Counted from the stretch's first letter, positions 24,803-33,896 are shown. The stretch is DNA of 64,000 nt from Novosphingobium album (ex Liu et al. 2023) (GCF_029076845.1 NZ_JARESE010000015.1:186001-250000), one strand, 5' to 3'. Notes: a model not told the origin generated them from the sequence alone. Numbers and translations: made by a program.

Positions 24803-26659
24803 ATGATGTACAACCCCACCCAGTGCCCGCCCGCCGCCGAGATCGACATTCCGGCGATCCGCGCGAAATACCGCGCCGAGCGCGACCGGCGGCTGAAGAA
24901 GGAAGCCAACGACCAGTACGTGCCGACCAGCGGCAAGTACGCCGAAATCTACGAGCACGATCCCTATAATCCGGTCGAGCCGCGCGAGCCGATCCTGGGC
25001 GAGACCGACGTGGTGATCCTGGGCGGCGGCTATTGCGGCATGATGGTGGCCGCGCAGCTCAAGCTGGCGGGGATCGAAAGCTTCCACAACATCGATCACG
25101 GCGGCGATTTCGGCGGCACCTGGTACTGGAACCGCTATCCCGGCATCCAGTGCGACAACGATGCGCTGTGCTATATGCCGCTGCTCGAGGAAACGGGCTA
25201 CATGCCCTCGAAGAAGTTCACCGACGGGCACGAGATCCAGGCGCATTGCAGGATCATCGCCAAGCACTTCGGGCTTTACGACAACGCGCTGTTCCACACG
25301 CTGATCAAGACGCTGAAGTGGGACCCGGCGATCAACCGCTGGCACGTCGGCACCAATCGCGGCGACGACATCAAGGCGCGCTTCGTGGTGCTGGCGATGG
25401 GCCCGCTCAACAAGCCCAAGCTGCCCGGCATTGCCGGCATGGACGATTTCAGGGGCAAGATGTTCCACACCGCCCGCTGGGACTATGAATACACCGGCGG
25501 CGCCTGGGGCAAGCCCGAGCTGGACAAGCTGAAGGACAAGCGCGTCGCCATCATCGGCACCGGCGCCACGGCGGTGCAGGTGGTGCCCTATCTCGGCAAG
25601 TACGCCAGGCAGCTCTACGTCATCCAGCGCACGCCCTCGACGATCGATTTCCGCAACAACCGGCCGACCGATCCCGAATGGTTCAAGGCGCAGAAGCCCG
25701 GCTGGCAGGAAGAGCGCATCCGCAACTTCCACCATGCCGCGATGGAGCGCCTTGCCCCGCGCGAGCCGGACATGATCGAGGATATCTGGACCGAGCTCAG
25801 CCGCAACTGCAATGCCGAGCTGGAGGCCGAAGGCTGGCCCGACATCACCCCGGAGGAATATGCCCGCCGCCGCGAGGAGATGGACTATCGCGTGATGGAG
25901 CGCCTGCGCGCCCGCGTCGACGCCATGATCGAGGACCCGGCGACGGCCGAGGCGCTCAAGCCCTATTACCGCTACCTGTGCAAGCGGCCTTGCTCGAACG
26001 ACGATTTCTATCCGACGTTCAACCGGCCCAACGTCAAGCTGATCGACGTCGCCGAGACCCAGGGCCTGGAGCGGCTGACCGAGAAGGGCTTCGTCCACAA
26101 GGGCGAGGAGTTCGAGATCGACTGCCTGATCTTCGCCTCGGGCTATGAAGTGACCAACGATCTGGACCGCCGCTGGGGCATCGACGCGATCGAGGGCCGT
26201 GACGGCCTGTCGATCTATGATTACTGGCGCGATGGCTTCAAGACCTTCCAGGGGATGATGGCGGCGGGCTTCCCCAACATGTTCTTCACCGGCTTCACCC
26301 AGGCCGGGGCGAACGCGACCAATTCCAAGACCTTCATCGATCAGGGCCGCCACATCGGCTATATCGCCAGCGAGGCGCTGAAGCGCGGCGCGGCGGTGGT
26401 CGAGCCCAGCCAGGAAGCGCAGGATGCCTATATCGCGCATCTGCGTTCGGTCGCGGTCGATAACTCGGCCTTCGTCAACGAGTGCACGCCGTCCTATTTC
26501 AACAACGAAGGCGACGAGACGAAGAAGCGCCACATCTTCGGCGAGCCGTGGGGCGAGGGCTATTACGCCTTCGAGGCCATGATCGAGGGCTGGCGCGCCG
26601 AAGGCGCCATGCGCGGCCTGGTGCTGACGCCCGAAACCGCGCTCGAACCCGCCGAGTAA
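24803..26659 (+). CDS. Flavin-containing monooxygenase, Baeyer-Villiger type
   Basis: A 618-residue class B flavoprotein monooxygenase. The FAD Rossmann motif is ILGGGYCG (74-79), the NADPH motif is IIGTGATAVQ (about 250), and between them lies the Baeyer-Villiger fingerprint F-x-G-x3-H-x3-W-D in FRGKMFHTARWDYEYTG (about 216-227). Such enzymes insert oxygen next to a ketone to give an ester or lactone. An N-terminal extension of about 65 residues precedes the FAD domain, as in the larger cyclohexanone-monooxygenase relatives. It begins with two ATGs (24803, 24806) behind GAGGG. It heads the catabolic operon; a hydrolase that could open the ester is encoded downstream. Confidence 0.92.
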   Translation: MMYNPTQCPPAAEIDIPAIRAKYRAERDRRLKKEANDQYVPTSGKYAEIYEHDPYNPVEPREPILGETDVVILGGGYCGMMVAAQLKLAGIESFHNIDHGGDFGGTWYWNRYPGIQCDNDALCYMPLLEETGYMPSKKFTDGHEIQAHCRIIAKHFGLYDNALFHTLIKTLKWDPAINRWHVGTNRGDDIKARFVVLAMGPLNKPKLPGIAGMDDFRGKMFHTARWDYEYTGGAWGKPELDKLKDKRVAIIGTGATAVQVVPYLGKYARQLYVIQRTPSTIDFRNNRPTDPEWFKAQKPGWQEERIRNFHHAAMERLAPREPDMIEDIWTELSRNCNAELEAEGWPDITPEEYARRREEMDYRVMERLRARVDAMIEDPATAEALKPYYRYLCKRPCSNDDFYPTFNRPNVKLIDVAETQGLERLTEKGFVHKGEEFEIDCLIFASGYEVTNDLDRRWGIDAIEGRDGLSIYDYWRDGFKTFQGMMAAGFPNMFFTGFTQAGANATNSKTFIDQGRHIGYIASEALKRGAAVVEPSQEAQDAYIAHLRSVAVDNSAFVNECTPSYFNNEGDETKKRHIFGEPWGEGYYAFEAMIEGWRAEGAMRGLVLTPETALEPAE

Positions 26660-26731
26660 GTCCGTCGCACGGGGCGGGGGGCCTTGGCCTTCCGCCCATC
26701 AGAGCCCGGACGCGCCGGGCCGGAGGATGTC

Positions 26732-28144
26732 ATGAACAAGCCTGAAAAGATCGTTTCCGAAGAGCTTTCCGAACCGCTGACCTTCCCGGTGGACGCCTAT
26801 GTCAGCCGCGAATATGCCGAGGCAGAGGCGGATCGCCTGTGGTCGAAGGTGTGGCAGCAGGCCGGGCGCGTGGAGGAAATCCCGCAAGTCGGCAATTACA
26901 TCACCTACAACATCGGCCACGATTCGATCCTGATCGTGCGCGCCGACGATTCGTCGATCAAGGCGTTCCACAACGTCTGCCCGCACCGCGGCCGGCGGCT
27001 GGTCGCCAACAATTGCGGCGGCGGCAACGGGGTGCTGCCGCAAGGCAAGGGCGAGCACAGCGCCTGCGGCCGGCAAGGCAGCTTCGTGTGCCCCTATCAC
27101 GCCTGGACGTTCGATCTGGACGGCAAGGCCACCTACATCCTCGACAAGGAGGACTGGCAAGGCACGCTGACCCCGGAGCGCACCGGCCTGACGCCGGTGA
27201 AGGTCGATACCTGGGGCGGCTGGATATTCATCAACATGGACCCCGAGGCCGAGCCGCTGCGCGATTACCTTGAGCCGATCGCCACGCTGCTCGACCCGTT
27301 CGAGTTCGACAGGATGCGCTACCGCTTCCGCTTCTGGGGCGTGTTCGACTGCAACTGGAAAGTCGCGCTCGAAGCCTTCCTGGAGCCTTACCACGTCGCC
27401 GGCACGCATCCGCAGCTGTGCAAGTACGGCGATTTCTACGCCTGGTCCAAGGCGCTGGGCCTTCACGGCAACGACGGTTACGACACCAAGGAACACAAGG
27501 GCGAGGGCGAGGGCACTTCGGCCGACACCTCGGTCCACCGCGCCGCCAAGGGCGAGGACGCGCGCGTCTCGATCGCCCGGATGCAGCAGGAGTTCTGGGA
27601 CACGATCGGCGCGGGCACCAGCGAGACGCTGGTCAAGGCGGCGCAGCGCCTGGTCGACGAGCTGCCCGAAGGCACGCCGCCCGCCGACGTGCACCACCAC
27701 TGGATCGAGGCGGCCAAGCGCGACGATGCCGCGCGCGGCGTGCCCTGGCCCGAGATCAGCGATGCCGAGATGGCGACCGCCGGCCTGGCGCAAAGCGTGT
27801 TTCCCAACATGAACCTGCTGCCCGGGCCCACGTTCCTGCTCTATTACCGCGTGCGCCCTTACGGCACCGACCCGGACAAGTGCATCTACGAGGCCGTCGC
27901 GCTCGATCGCTTCCCCGAAGGCGAGGAGCCGAAGACCGAATGGACGTTCGCCGAGCAGGATCTGACGAAGTGGCCGCACGTCATCGCGCAGGACATCTCG
28001 AACATGGTCGAAGTGCAGCGCGGCCTCAAATCGCGGGGATTCCGGGGCAACCTGCCCAACCCGTGGCAGGAGCGCAAGGTCACCAACCTGCACCGGGGGC
28101 TGGCGAAATTCATGGGCACGGGCCGGCCGGTGCCGCTCGACTGA
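26732..28144 (+). CDS. Rieske non-heme iron oxygenase, alpha subunit (first)
   Basis: A 470-residue Rieske oxygenase catalytic subunit. The Rieske cluster ligands are CPH (C83, H85) and CPYH (C120, H123). These are separated by 34 residues, about twice the usual 17, the extra segment being Gly-rich and containing two more cysteines. The mononuclear iron motif follows in EAFLEPYHVAGTHPQ (two His), with the carboxylate ligand expected near the C-terminus. ATG 26732 has GGAGG 5 nt upstream. It lies 72 bp after the monooxygenase. No ferredoxin or reductase is encoded nearby, so electron partners must come from elsewhere. The substrate is unknown. Confidence 0.92.
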   Translation: MNKPEKIVSEELSEPLTFPVDAYVSREYAEAEADRLWSKVWQQAGRVEEIPQVGNYITYNIGHDSILIVRADDSSIKAFHNVCPHRGRRLVANNCGGGNGVLPQGKGEHSACGRQGSFVCPYHAWTFDLDGKATYILDKEDWQGTLTPERTGLTPVKVDTWGGWIFINMDPEAEPLRDYLEPIATLLDPFEFDRMRYRFRFWGVFDCNWKVALEAFLEPYHVAGTHPQLCKYGDFYAWSKALGLHGNDGYDTKEHKGEGEGTSADTSVHRAAKGEDARVSIARMQQEFWDTIGAGTSETLVKAAQRLVDELPEGTPPADVHHHWIEAAKRDDAARGVPWPEISDAEMATAGLAQSVFPNMNLLPGPTFLLYYRVRPYGTDPDKCIYEAVALDRFPEGEEPKTEWTFAEQDLTKWPHVIAQDISNMVEVQRGLKSRGFRGNLPNPWQERKVTNLHRGLAKFMGTGRPVPLD

Positions 28145-28170
28145 CCCGCCCGGCCGGCGATTTCGCGTTT

Positions 28171-28184
28171 TTGCGCAAGATCAA
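28171..28184. promoter_or_regulatory. FNR/FixK-like box upstream of the TauD-type dioxygenase
   Basis: TTGCG-CAAG-ATCAA matches 8 of 10 consensus bases. Its centre is 102 bp before the dioxygenase ATG, almost the same spacing as the box before the monooxygenase (98 bp). ATCAAT at 28205-28210 could serve as a -10 element. Confidence 0.5.
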
Positions 28185-28279
28185 AGCTTGCACCCCGGCG
28201 CGCGATCAATCTGGCCGCAATTGCTGCAATCGCCGCCCGCGAAAAACGAGACGGGTGGCCGCGAACGGAGAGTAACGCC

Positions 28280-29122
28280 ATGACTGTCGCCCAGTTCAAT
28301 CGCCTGAAGCTCGAAGCCGAAACGATCAAGCCCAAGATCGGCGCGCGTATCCTCAATCCCAAGGAGCAGCTCCTTTCGGGCGAGCTGGCCGCCGAGATCA
28401 ACGACCTGCTGGAACAGCGCGGCGTGCTGGTCTTCCCGCTGGTGCATTTCACCGACGAGGAACAGATCCAGTTCACCAACACGCTGGGCGGCTTCGCGCG
28501 TGAGATCCGGGGGCAGGACGTGTTCCCGATCTCGCTTGACCGCAACGTCAACCAAGAAGCGGTCGAATACCTCAAGGGATCGCTGTTCTGGCATATCGAC
28601 GGCACGATGAACCCGGTGCCGATCCGCGGCTCGATCCTGTCGAGCAAGGTGCTGCCGACCTGGGGCGGCAATACCGAGTTCGCCAACTGCTATGCCGCCT
28701 ACGACGATCTGCCCGAGGAGACCAAGGCCGAGATCGAGGATCTCACCGTCACGCACTCGATGTGGGTCTCGCAGCTTTACCACTGCCCCGAACCGACGCT
28801 GAAGCAGCTTGAGGACTGGCAGTCGAAAGGCGAGGCGGAACTGCCGCTGGTGTGGAAGCATAAGTCGGGCCGCAAGTCGCTGGTGCTGGGCAACACCGCG
28901 CAGCAGGTGGTGGGCAAGAGCTTGGCCGAAAGCGCGCGCATCCTGCACGGCCTGCGCGAATTCGCCACCAGCGAGCCCTATCACTACAGCCACGAATGGA
29001 GCGTGGGCGATGCGGTGATGTGGGACAACACCGGCTCGCTCCACCGCGCGATGCCTTACGATCCCGATTGCGGCCGCCTGCTCCACCGCACCATCCTGAT
29101 GGGCGACGAGACTTTCGCCTGA
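28280..29122 (+). CDS. TauD/TfdA-family 2-oxoglutarate-dependent dioxygenase
   Basis: A 280-residue Fe(II)/2-oxoglutarate oxygenase. The facial triad is H-x-D in FWHIDGTMNPVP (near residues 103-105) and the distal His in SLHRAMPYDPDCGRLLHRT, with the Arg that holds 2-oxoglutarate a few residues after. The length matches TfdA-type enzymes, which hydroxylate phenoxyacetates, taurine and similar compounds. It lies between the two Rieske genes, 135 bp after the first and 43 bp before the second, with its own FNR-like box. It probably hydroxylates an intermediate of the same pathway. Confidence 0.92.
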   Translation: MTVAQFNRLKLEAETIKPKIGARILNPKEQLLSGELAAEINDLLEQRGVLVFPLVHFTDEEQIQFTNTLGGFAREIRGQDVFPISLDRNVNQEAVEYLKGSLFWHIDGTMNPVPIRGSILSSKVLPTWGGNTEFANCYAAYDDLPEETKAEIEDLTVTHSMWVSQLYHCPEPTLKQLEDWQSKGEAELPLVWKHKSGRKSLVLGNTAQQVVGKSLAESARILHGLREFATSEPYHYSHEWSVGDAVMWDNTGSLHRAMPYDPDCGRLLHRTILMGDETFA

Positions 29123-29165
29123 GCCGCCCCGGCAAGCGCGCACGATAAGACAAGAGAGGTGTCCT

Positions 29166-30581
29166 GTGGCTGATTTCGATTTCGCCGAAGCGGTGCGGGC
29201 GGGCAATCCGCTCGCCATCGCCGATCCGCGCCAGATTCCTTCGCGGCGCTATTACGACGAGGGCTTCTACCAGCTCGAATGCGAGCAGCTCTGGCCGCAT
29301 GTCTGGCAGATGGCCTGCCGGCTGGAACAGATTCCCGATGTGGGCGACTGGGTGGAATACACCAATGTCGGCAAGTCGGTGCTGGTGGTGCGCACCAACG
29401 ATGGCGTGAAGGCCTATCACAACCACTGCCGCCATCGCGGCGTGCCGGTGGCGGGCGGATCGGGCAATGCCTTTGGCAATTGCGCGAAGAGCGGCTTCGT
29501 CTGCCCGTTCCACGGCTGGCAGTGGAACATGGATGGCGAGAACACTTTCGTCTACGGCCGCCAGCTGTTCGACGAGGACCAGCTCACCCATGCCGAGCTG
29601 GCGCTCAAGCCGGTGCGGGTGGAGACCTGGGGGGGCTGCGCCTTCATCAACCTGGATGACGAGGCGCCTTCGCTGCGCGAAAGCCTGGGCCCGGTGCTCG
29701 ACCGGCTCGACGCCCACGGCATGAGCAAGCTGCGCGCCGAATGGTGGTTCGGCACGGTGCTGCCGGCCAACTGGAAGATCGCGATGGAAGCCTTCATGGA
29801 AGGCTACCACGTGATGATGACGCACCCGCAGCTCCAGCGCTCGGTGCCGGGGCTCTACAACGCGCGCTACGGCAACGACACCGGCGGCATCGGCCTGCCG
29901 ATCGACCCCGACCAGTCGGTGCGCGACAATATCCGCGCGCAGATCGAGAACCTGGAGCTGCTCAGCTCGGGCATGGCCGGCATGTGCCATGCCAAGGAAG
30001 TGGCGATCGCACGCGAGCTGGCCGATGTCGATCTGCCCGACAACGTGGCCGAGGCGGTGCCGCTGTGGTTCGGCATCGTCCAGGAAGCGATCAGCCGCAA
30101 GCTGCGCGAGCGCGGCGAGGACGTGCCCGATCTCAACGCGGTGTGCCAGTCCGACCCGGTCAACGCGGTCGAGTTCCTGTTCCCGCACTATTTCCTGCTG
30201 CCGTTCTTCACCAGCATGGCCAGCTATCGCATCCGCCCGCTGGGGCCGGAAAGCTGCATGTTCGAGATCTGGTCGCTCACCCACTTCGCGCCGGGCGATG
30301 ACCGGGAACCGCCGATGGAGCCCACCGTGCTGCCCTACAACAGCCAGGACTTCCCGATGATCCCCCGGCAGGACTATTCGAACATCCCGATCCAGCAGAA
30401 GGGCCTGCATTCCGAAGGCTTCGACTACATGCGGCTGTCGGGGCAGGTCGAAGGGCTGATCAGCAATTACCAGCGCCTGATCGACGGCTATATCGCCGGC
30501 CGCGACAAGGCCGATCTGGCCCGGGCGAACCAGAAGCTCGGTGGCAATTTCGACGGGCCGGTGGTCGATCTGTGGGATTGA
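29166..30581 (+). CDS. Rieske non-heme iron oxygenase, alpha subunit (second)
   Basis: A 471-residue Rieske oxygenase. Cluster ligands are CRH (C88, H90) and CPFH (C113, H116), separated by 22 residues. The catalytic iron motif is WKIAMEAFMEGYHVMMTHPQ with two His. It starts with GTG 29166 behind AGAGAGG. It differs clearly from the first Rieske protein (shorter inter-motif loop, different C-terminal half), so the two probably act on different intermediates. The fold begins with MADFDFAEAVRAGNPLAIAD, a polar N-terminal arm common in alpha subunits. Confidence 0.92.
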   Translation: MADFDFAEAVRAGNPLAIADPRQIPSRRYYDEGFYQLECEQLWPHVWQMACRLEQIPDVGDWVEYTNVGKSVLVVRTNDGVKAYHNHCRHRGVPVAGGSGNAFGNCAKSGFVCPFHGWQWNMDGENTFVYGRQLFDEDQLTHAELALKPVRVETWGGCAFINLDDEAPSLRESLGPVLDRLDAHGMSKLRAEWWFGTVLPANWKIAMEAFMEGYHVMMTHPQLQRSVPGLYNARYGNDTGGIGLPIDPDQSVRDNIRAQIENLELLSSGMAGMCHAKEVAIARELADVDLPDNVAEAVPLWFGIVQEAISRKLRERGEDVPDLNAVCQSDPVNAVEFLFPHYFLLPFFTSMASYRIRPLGPESCMFEIWSLTHFAPGDDREPPMEPTVLPYNSQDFPMIPRQDYSNIPIQQKGLHSEGFDYMRLSGQVEGLISNYQRLIDGYIAGRDKADLARANQKLGGNFDGPVVDLWD

Positions 30582-30639
30582 TCGCGGTGCCGCGTTCTTC
30601 CGCGGGGGAATTTCCGCCCGCCGGCGCATAAAGCCAAAG

Positions 30640-30760
30640 CCCTCTCTCCTTCAGGGGAGAGGGGTGGGAGAGGGGGAGCGTATCCCAACCCCTCTCAACT
30701 CCGGCTAACCCCTGCTTCGCCGGCGCAAGCCTGCGTATCTCTCCCCGGCGGGGAGAGAGG
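30640..30760. repeat. Dispersed intergenic repeat, copy A
   Basis: About 121 bp bounded by C/T-rich and complementary G/A-rich ends (CCTCTCTCC and GGGAGAGAGG). It shares CCCCTCTCAACTCCGGCTA and GCAAGCCTGCGTATCTCTCC with copy B at 61321-61436. It lies between two 3' ends (Rieske gene and convergent tetR) and forms two strong hairpins, so it may also terminate transcription from either side. Confidence 0.85.
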
Positions 30761-30775
30761 TGCGGTGGTGGAGCC

Positions 30776-31399
30776 TCACCCCTCGCGGGCGATGCCGTGG
30801 CGCAGGATTTCGTTGGCCAGTTCGGCCACGCGTTCGGGCGCGGTGTCTTCGGACCAGACGGCATAGCGCAGGCCCAGGAACACGTTCATCCCCATGATCG
30901 CCCAGGCGTGGGCTTCGTCCAGGCCCTCGCGCAGTTCGCCCTTTTCCGCGCCGGCCAGCAGGCGCGCGTGGATGCGGCTGGCGGTGGTTTCATAATGCGC
31001 GCGAAAGCTGGTGGGATCGACGAATTCGGCCTCGTCGATGATCCGGTAGATCTCCTTGTGCTCGCGCGCGAAGTGGAGGAACGCCTCCAGCGCCATGCGC
31101 TCGGTCTCCAGCGCGGCATGGTCTTCGGCCAGCGCGCTTTTCGCCGCTTCGCGCACTTTGCCGCTCAGGTCGCTCACCAGCGCGCGGAAGATCTCATCCT
31201 TGGAATGAAAGTAGGTGTAGAAGCTGCCGAGCGCGGTGCCGGCACGCCGGGTGATGCCGGTGATCGAGGCTTCGTGGAAGCCCCGCTCGCCGAATTCGAT
31301 CGCCGCCGCGTCGAGCAGCTTGCGCAAGGTTCGCCGCCCCCGTTCGGTGCGCGGCACCTTGTCGGAAAGGCGGTGGTGCGGAGCGGAACCTGTGGACAT
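30776..31399 (-). CDS. TetR-family transcription regulator
   Basis: A 207-residue TetR regulator. The N-terminal HTH lies in LLDAAAIEFGERGFHEASIT and GITRRAGTALGSFYTYFHSKDEIF, the classic family signature. The C-terminal helical domain would bind the inducer. Start ATG 31399 fits the usual 20-residue arm before the HTH; upstream extension would overlap the control region. It is divergent from the TonB receptor and convergent with the second Rieske gene. It probably represses the receptor and perhaps the oxygenase operon via palindromes at 31444-31463 and 24737-24756. Confidence 0.92.
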   Translation of the reverse strand: MSTGSAPHHRLSDKVPRTERGRRTLRKLLDAAAIEFGERGFHEASITGITRRAGTALGSFYTYFHSKDEIFRALVSDLSGKVREAAKSALAEDHAALETERMALEAFLHFAREHKEIYRIIDEAEFVDPTSFRAHYETTASRIHARLLAGAEKGELREGLDEAHAWAIMGMNVFLGLRYAVWSEDTAPERVAELANEILRHGIAREG

Positions 31400-31443
31400 T
31401 GCGCAACAGCTAACCGCTGGTCCGCCGCTTGGCAAATTTTCAA

Positions 31444-31463
31444 AGTTGAAACTTGGTTCAACT
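31444..31463. promoter_or_regulatory. Inverted repeat between tetR and the TonB receptor gene
   Basis: AGTTGAA-ACTTGG-TTCAACT is a 7-bp inverted repeat with a 6-bp spacer in the AT-rich divergent promoter region. TTGAAA inside it could be a -35 element for the receptor. It is a candidate operator for the adjacent TetR protein. Confidence 0.5.
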
Positions 31464-31509
31464 ATCAATAAAGAATCGCCCATAAGCAACGCACTTGGGA
31501 GTGAGAGGG

Positions 31510-33843
31510 ATGCACAAGGGGCATAAATCCGCCAATCGTTCGAGCGCCTTCGTTCTGGCCGCGATCCTCGCGGGCGGATTCGGATGGAGCGCGCCTGTCG
31601 CCGCGCAGGACGAGGCCGCCAGCGAGACCGACGATGCCGGGGCGATCGTCGTCACCGCCCGCCGCCGCGAGGAACGGCTGATCGACGTGCCGATCGCCGT
31701 CACCGCGATCTCGGGCGAGGCGCTTGATCGCAGCGGCGCGCTGGATATCACCGACGTGGCGAACATGACGCCGAACACCACGCTGGAAAATTCGCGCGGC
31801 ACCAATTCGACGCTCACCGCCTTCATTCGCGGCGTCGGTCAGCAGGACCCGGTTCCCGGCTTCGAGGCCGGCATCGGCATCTATCTTGACGATGTCTACC
31901 TGAACCGTCCGCAGGCGGCCGTGCTGGACATCTACGATGTCGAGCGGATCGAGGTGCTGCGCGGGCCGCAAGGCACGCTCTATGGCCGCAACACCATTGG
32001 CGGCGCGGTCAAGTACGTCACGCGCAACCTCAATCCCGACAAGGCCGAGCTGCGCATTCGCGGCACGTACGGCACGTATGACCAGGCCGACCTGGTCGTC
32101 ACCGGCAGTGCCCCGCTGGGCGACATGTTCCGCGTCGGCGGATCGGTCGCGCGCCTGTCGCGCGGCGGCTTTGGTGACAACCTCAACATCCCGGGCCTGG
32201 AAAACTACAACAAGGACGTCTGGGCGGGGCGCGGCACGATCGAGTTCGGCGGCAACGGCGAGCCGGTGATGATCCGCATCTCGGGCGATTACACGCGCGA
32301 CAAGTCCGATCCGCGCAATGGCCATCGCCTGATCCCCGGCCTCAAGTCCGGCGCGCCGGTGCTGGACGACGTCTACGACACGCGCGCGGGCCTCAACCAG
32401 CCCAAGCAGGACGTCAAGGCATACGGCCTGGCGATGAACGCCACCGCCGAGCTGACCGACAGCCTGACGTTCCGTTCGATCAGCGCCTGGCGCAAGGACC
32501 GCAGCTTCACGCCGATCGACTTCGACGCGTTGCCGTCGGTCGATGTGGATGTGCCGGCGGTCTATCGCAACGAGCAGGTGAGCCAGGAATTCCAGCTGCT
32601 CTATGAAAGCGAGCGGCTGCACGGCCTGGTCGGGTTCTATTACCTGGATGCCCAGGCGGCGACCTCGTTCGACGTGCTGCTGGGCCTTACCGGCGCCGCG
32701 CTCGGCCTGCCGGGGCTCAACGGCTATACCGCCGGCGACGTGCGCACCAAGACCTGGTCGGTCTTCGGCGATTTCACCTATGATTTCACCAGCCAGATCA
32801 GCCTGTCGGTGGGCGGGCGCTACACCAACGACCGGCGCAGGGCCTTCGTCTACAAGGCGAACCGGATCACCGGGCTCTCGCCCGAGTTCGGCGGCACGCT
32901 GACCCCGGTGGCGATCGCGGTGGCAACCGATTTCCGCGGCGAACGCACGTTCAAGGAATTCACCCCGCGCGCCTCGCTGAGCTACAAGCCCGATGAGGAC
33001 AACCTGGTCTATGCCTCCTATTCGAAGGGCTTCAAGGGCGGCGGCTTCGATCCGCGCGGCTCGGGCACCTCGGCGCCGATCAGCAATCCGGCGGTGGGCC
33101 GTACGTACGATGATATCTACGACTTCCTCGCCTTCGATCCCGAGAAGGTCGCCAGCTACGAGCTGGGCTACAAGGGATCGCTGCTCGATCGCAGGCTGAC
33201 GCTGAGCCTGGCCGGCTTCTACATGGACTACAAGGACGTGCAGATCCCCGGCTCGGTGGGCTGCCTTGTCGGCGGCGTGCAGAGCTTCTGCGGCATCACC
33301 ACCAACGCGGCCAAGGCGCGGCTGCAAGGCGTGGAGGCGGAAGTCAACGCCGTCCTCGCGCGCGATTTCGTGGGTGCGGGCTCCACGTTCCGGTTCAACG
33401 GCGCGCTGGGCTATATCGATGCCAAGTACAAGCGCTTCATCGGCCCCGCCGGCACCGACGTTTCCGATCAGCGCGTGTTCCAGAACACACCCAAGTGGAC
33501 GCTGGCGGGCACGCTGGCCGCGGGCGTTCCGGCGATGGGCGGCACCATCGACCTTTCGACGACGGTGTCCTACCGCAGCCTGACGCACCAGTTCGAAACG
33601 CCGATCCCGGCGCTCGACCAGCCCGGCTACGTGCTGTGGGACGCCAGCCTGGTGTGGACGGCGGACAGTGGCGCCTATTCGATCGGCGTCCACGGCAAGA
33701 ACCTGACCGACAAGCAGTATATCACCTCGGGCTACAATTATCAGAACGCCGCCGGCGCCTCGACGCTGGGCCAGGAAGGCGTGCTGACCGCGTTCTACGG
33801 CAATCCGCGCCAGGTCTTCGTGACCGGCACTGTCCAGTTCTGA
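31510..33843 (+). CDS. TonB-dependent outer membrane receptor
   Basis: A 777-residue TonB-dependent transporter. A signal peptide of about 32 residues ends in APVAAQ; the TonB box region is likely GAIVVTARRREERLIDVPIA, followed by the plug (VERIEVLRGPQGTLYGRNTIGG) and a 22-stranded barrel ending in TGTVQF with terminal Phe. Start ATG 31510 is chosen; a start five codons earlier is possible. Sphingomonads use such receptors to import aromatic or other carbon sources. Its place beside tetR, oxygenases and an MFS transporter suggests uptake of the pathway substrate. An 8-bp hairpin follows the stop. Confidence 0.93.
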   Translation: MHKGHKSANRSSAFVLAAILAGGFGWSAPVAAQDEAASETDDAGAIVVTARRREERLIDVPIAVTAISGEALDRSGALDITDVANMTPNTTLENSRGTNSTLTAFIRGVGQQDPVPGFEAGIGIYLDDVYLNRPQAAVLDIYDVERIEVLRGPQGTLYGRNTIGGAVKYVTRNLNPDKAELRIRGTYGTYDQADLVVTGSAPLGDMFRVGGSVARLSRGGFGDNLNIPGLENYNKDVWAGRGTIEFGGNGEPVMIRISGDYTRDKSDPRNGHRLIPGLKSGAPVLDDVYDTRAGLNQPKQDVKAYGLAMNATAELTDSLTFRSISAWRKDRSFTPIDFDALPSVDVDVPAVYRNEQVSQEFQLLYESERLHGLVGFYYLDAQAATSFDVLLGLTGAALGLPGLNGYTAGDVRTKTWSVFGDFTYDFTSQISLSVGGRYTNDRRRAFVYKANRITGLSPEFGGTLTPVAIAVATDFRGERTFKEFTPRASLSYKPDEDNLVYASYSKGFKGGGFDPRGSGTSAPISNPAVGRTYDDIYDFLAFDPEKVASYELGYKGSLLDRRLTLSLAGFYMDYKDVQIPGSVGCLVGGVQSFCGITTNAAKARLQGVEAEVNAVLARDFVGAGSTFRFNGALGYIDAKYKRFIGPAGTDVSDQRVFQNTPKWTLAGTLAAGVPAMGGTIDLSTTVSYRSLTHQFETPIPALDQPGYVLWDASLVWTADSGAYSIGVHGKNLTDKQYITSGYNYQNAAGASTLGQEGVLTAFYGNPRQVFVTGTVQF

Positions 33844-33853
33844 GCCACCGATT

Positions 33854-33875
33854 CCGAAGGGCTCCGGCCCTTCGG
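33854..33875 (+). terminator. Hairpin between receptor and hydrolase genes
   Basis: CCGAAGGG and CCCTTCGG pair around CTCCGG, 11 bp after the receptor stop. No T-run follows directly, so partial termination or 3'-end protection that lowers downstream expression is more likely than a full stop. Confidence 0.5.
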
Positions 33876-33896
33876 GACAGAAGGGAGCTTTTTCGC

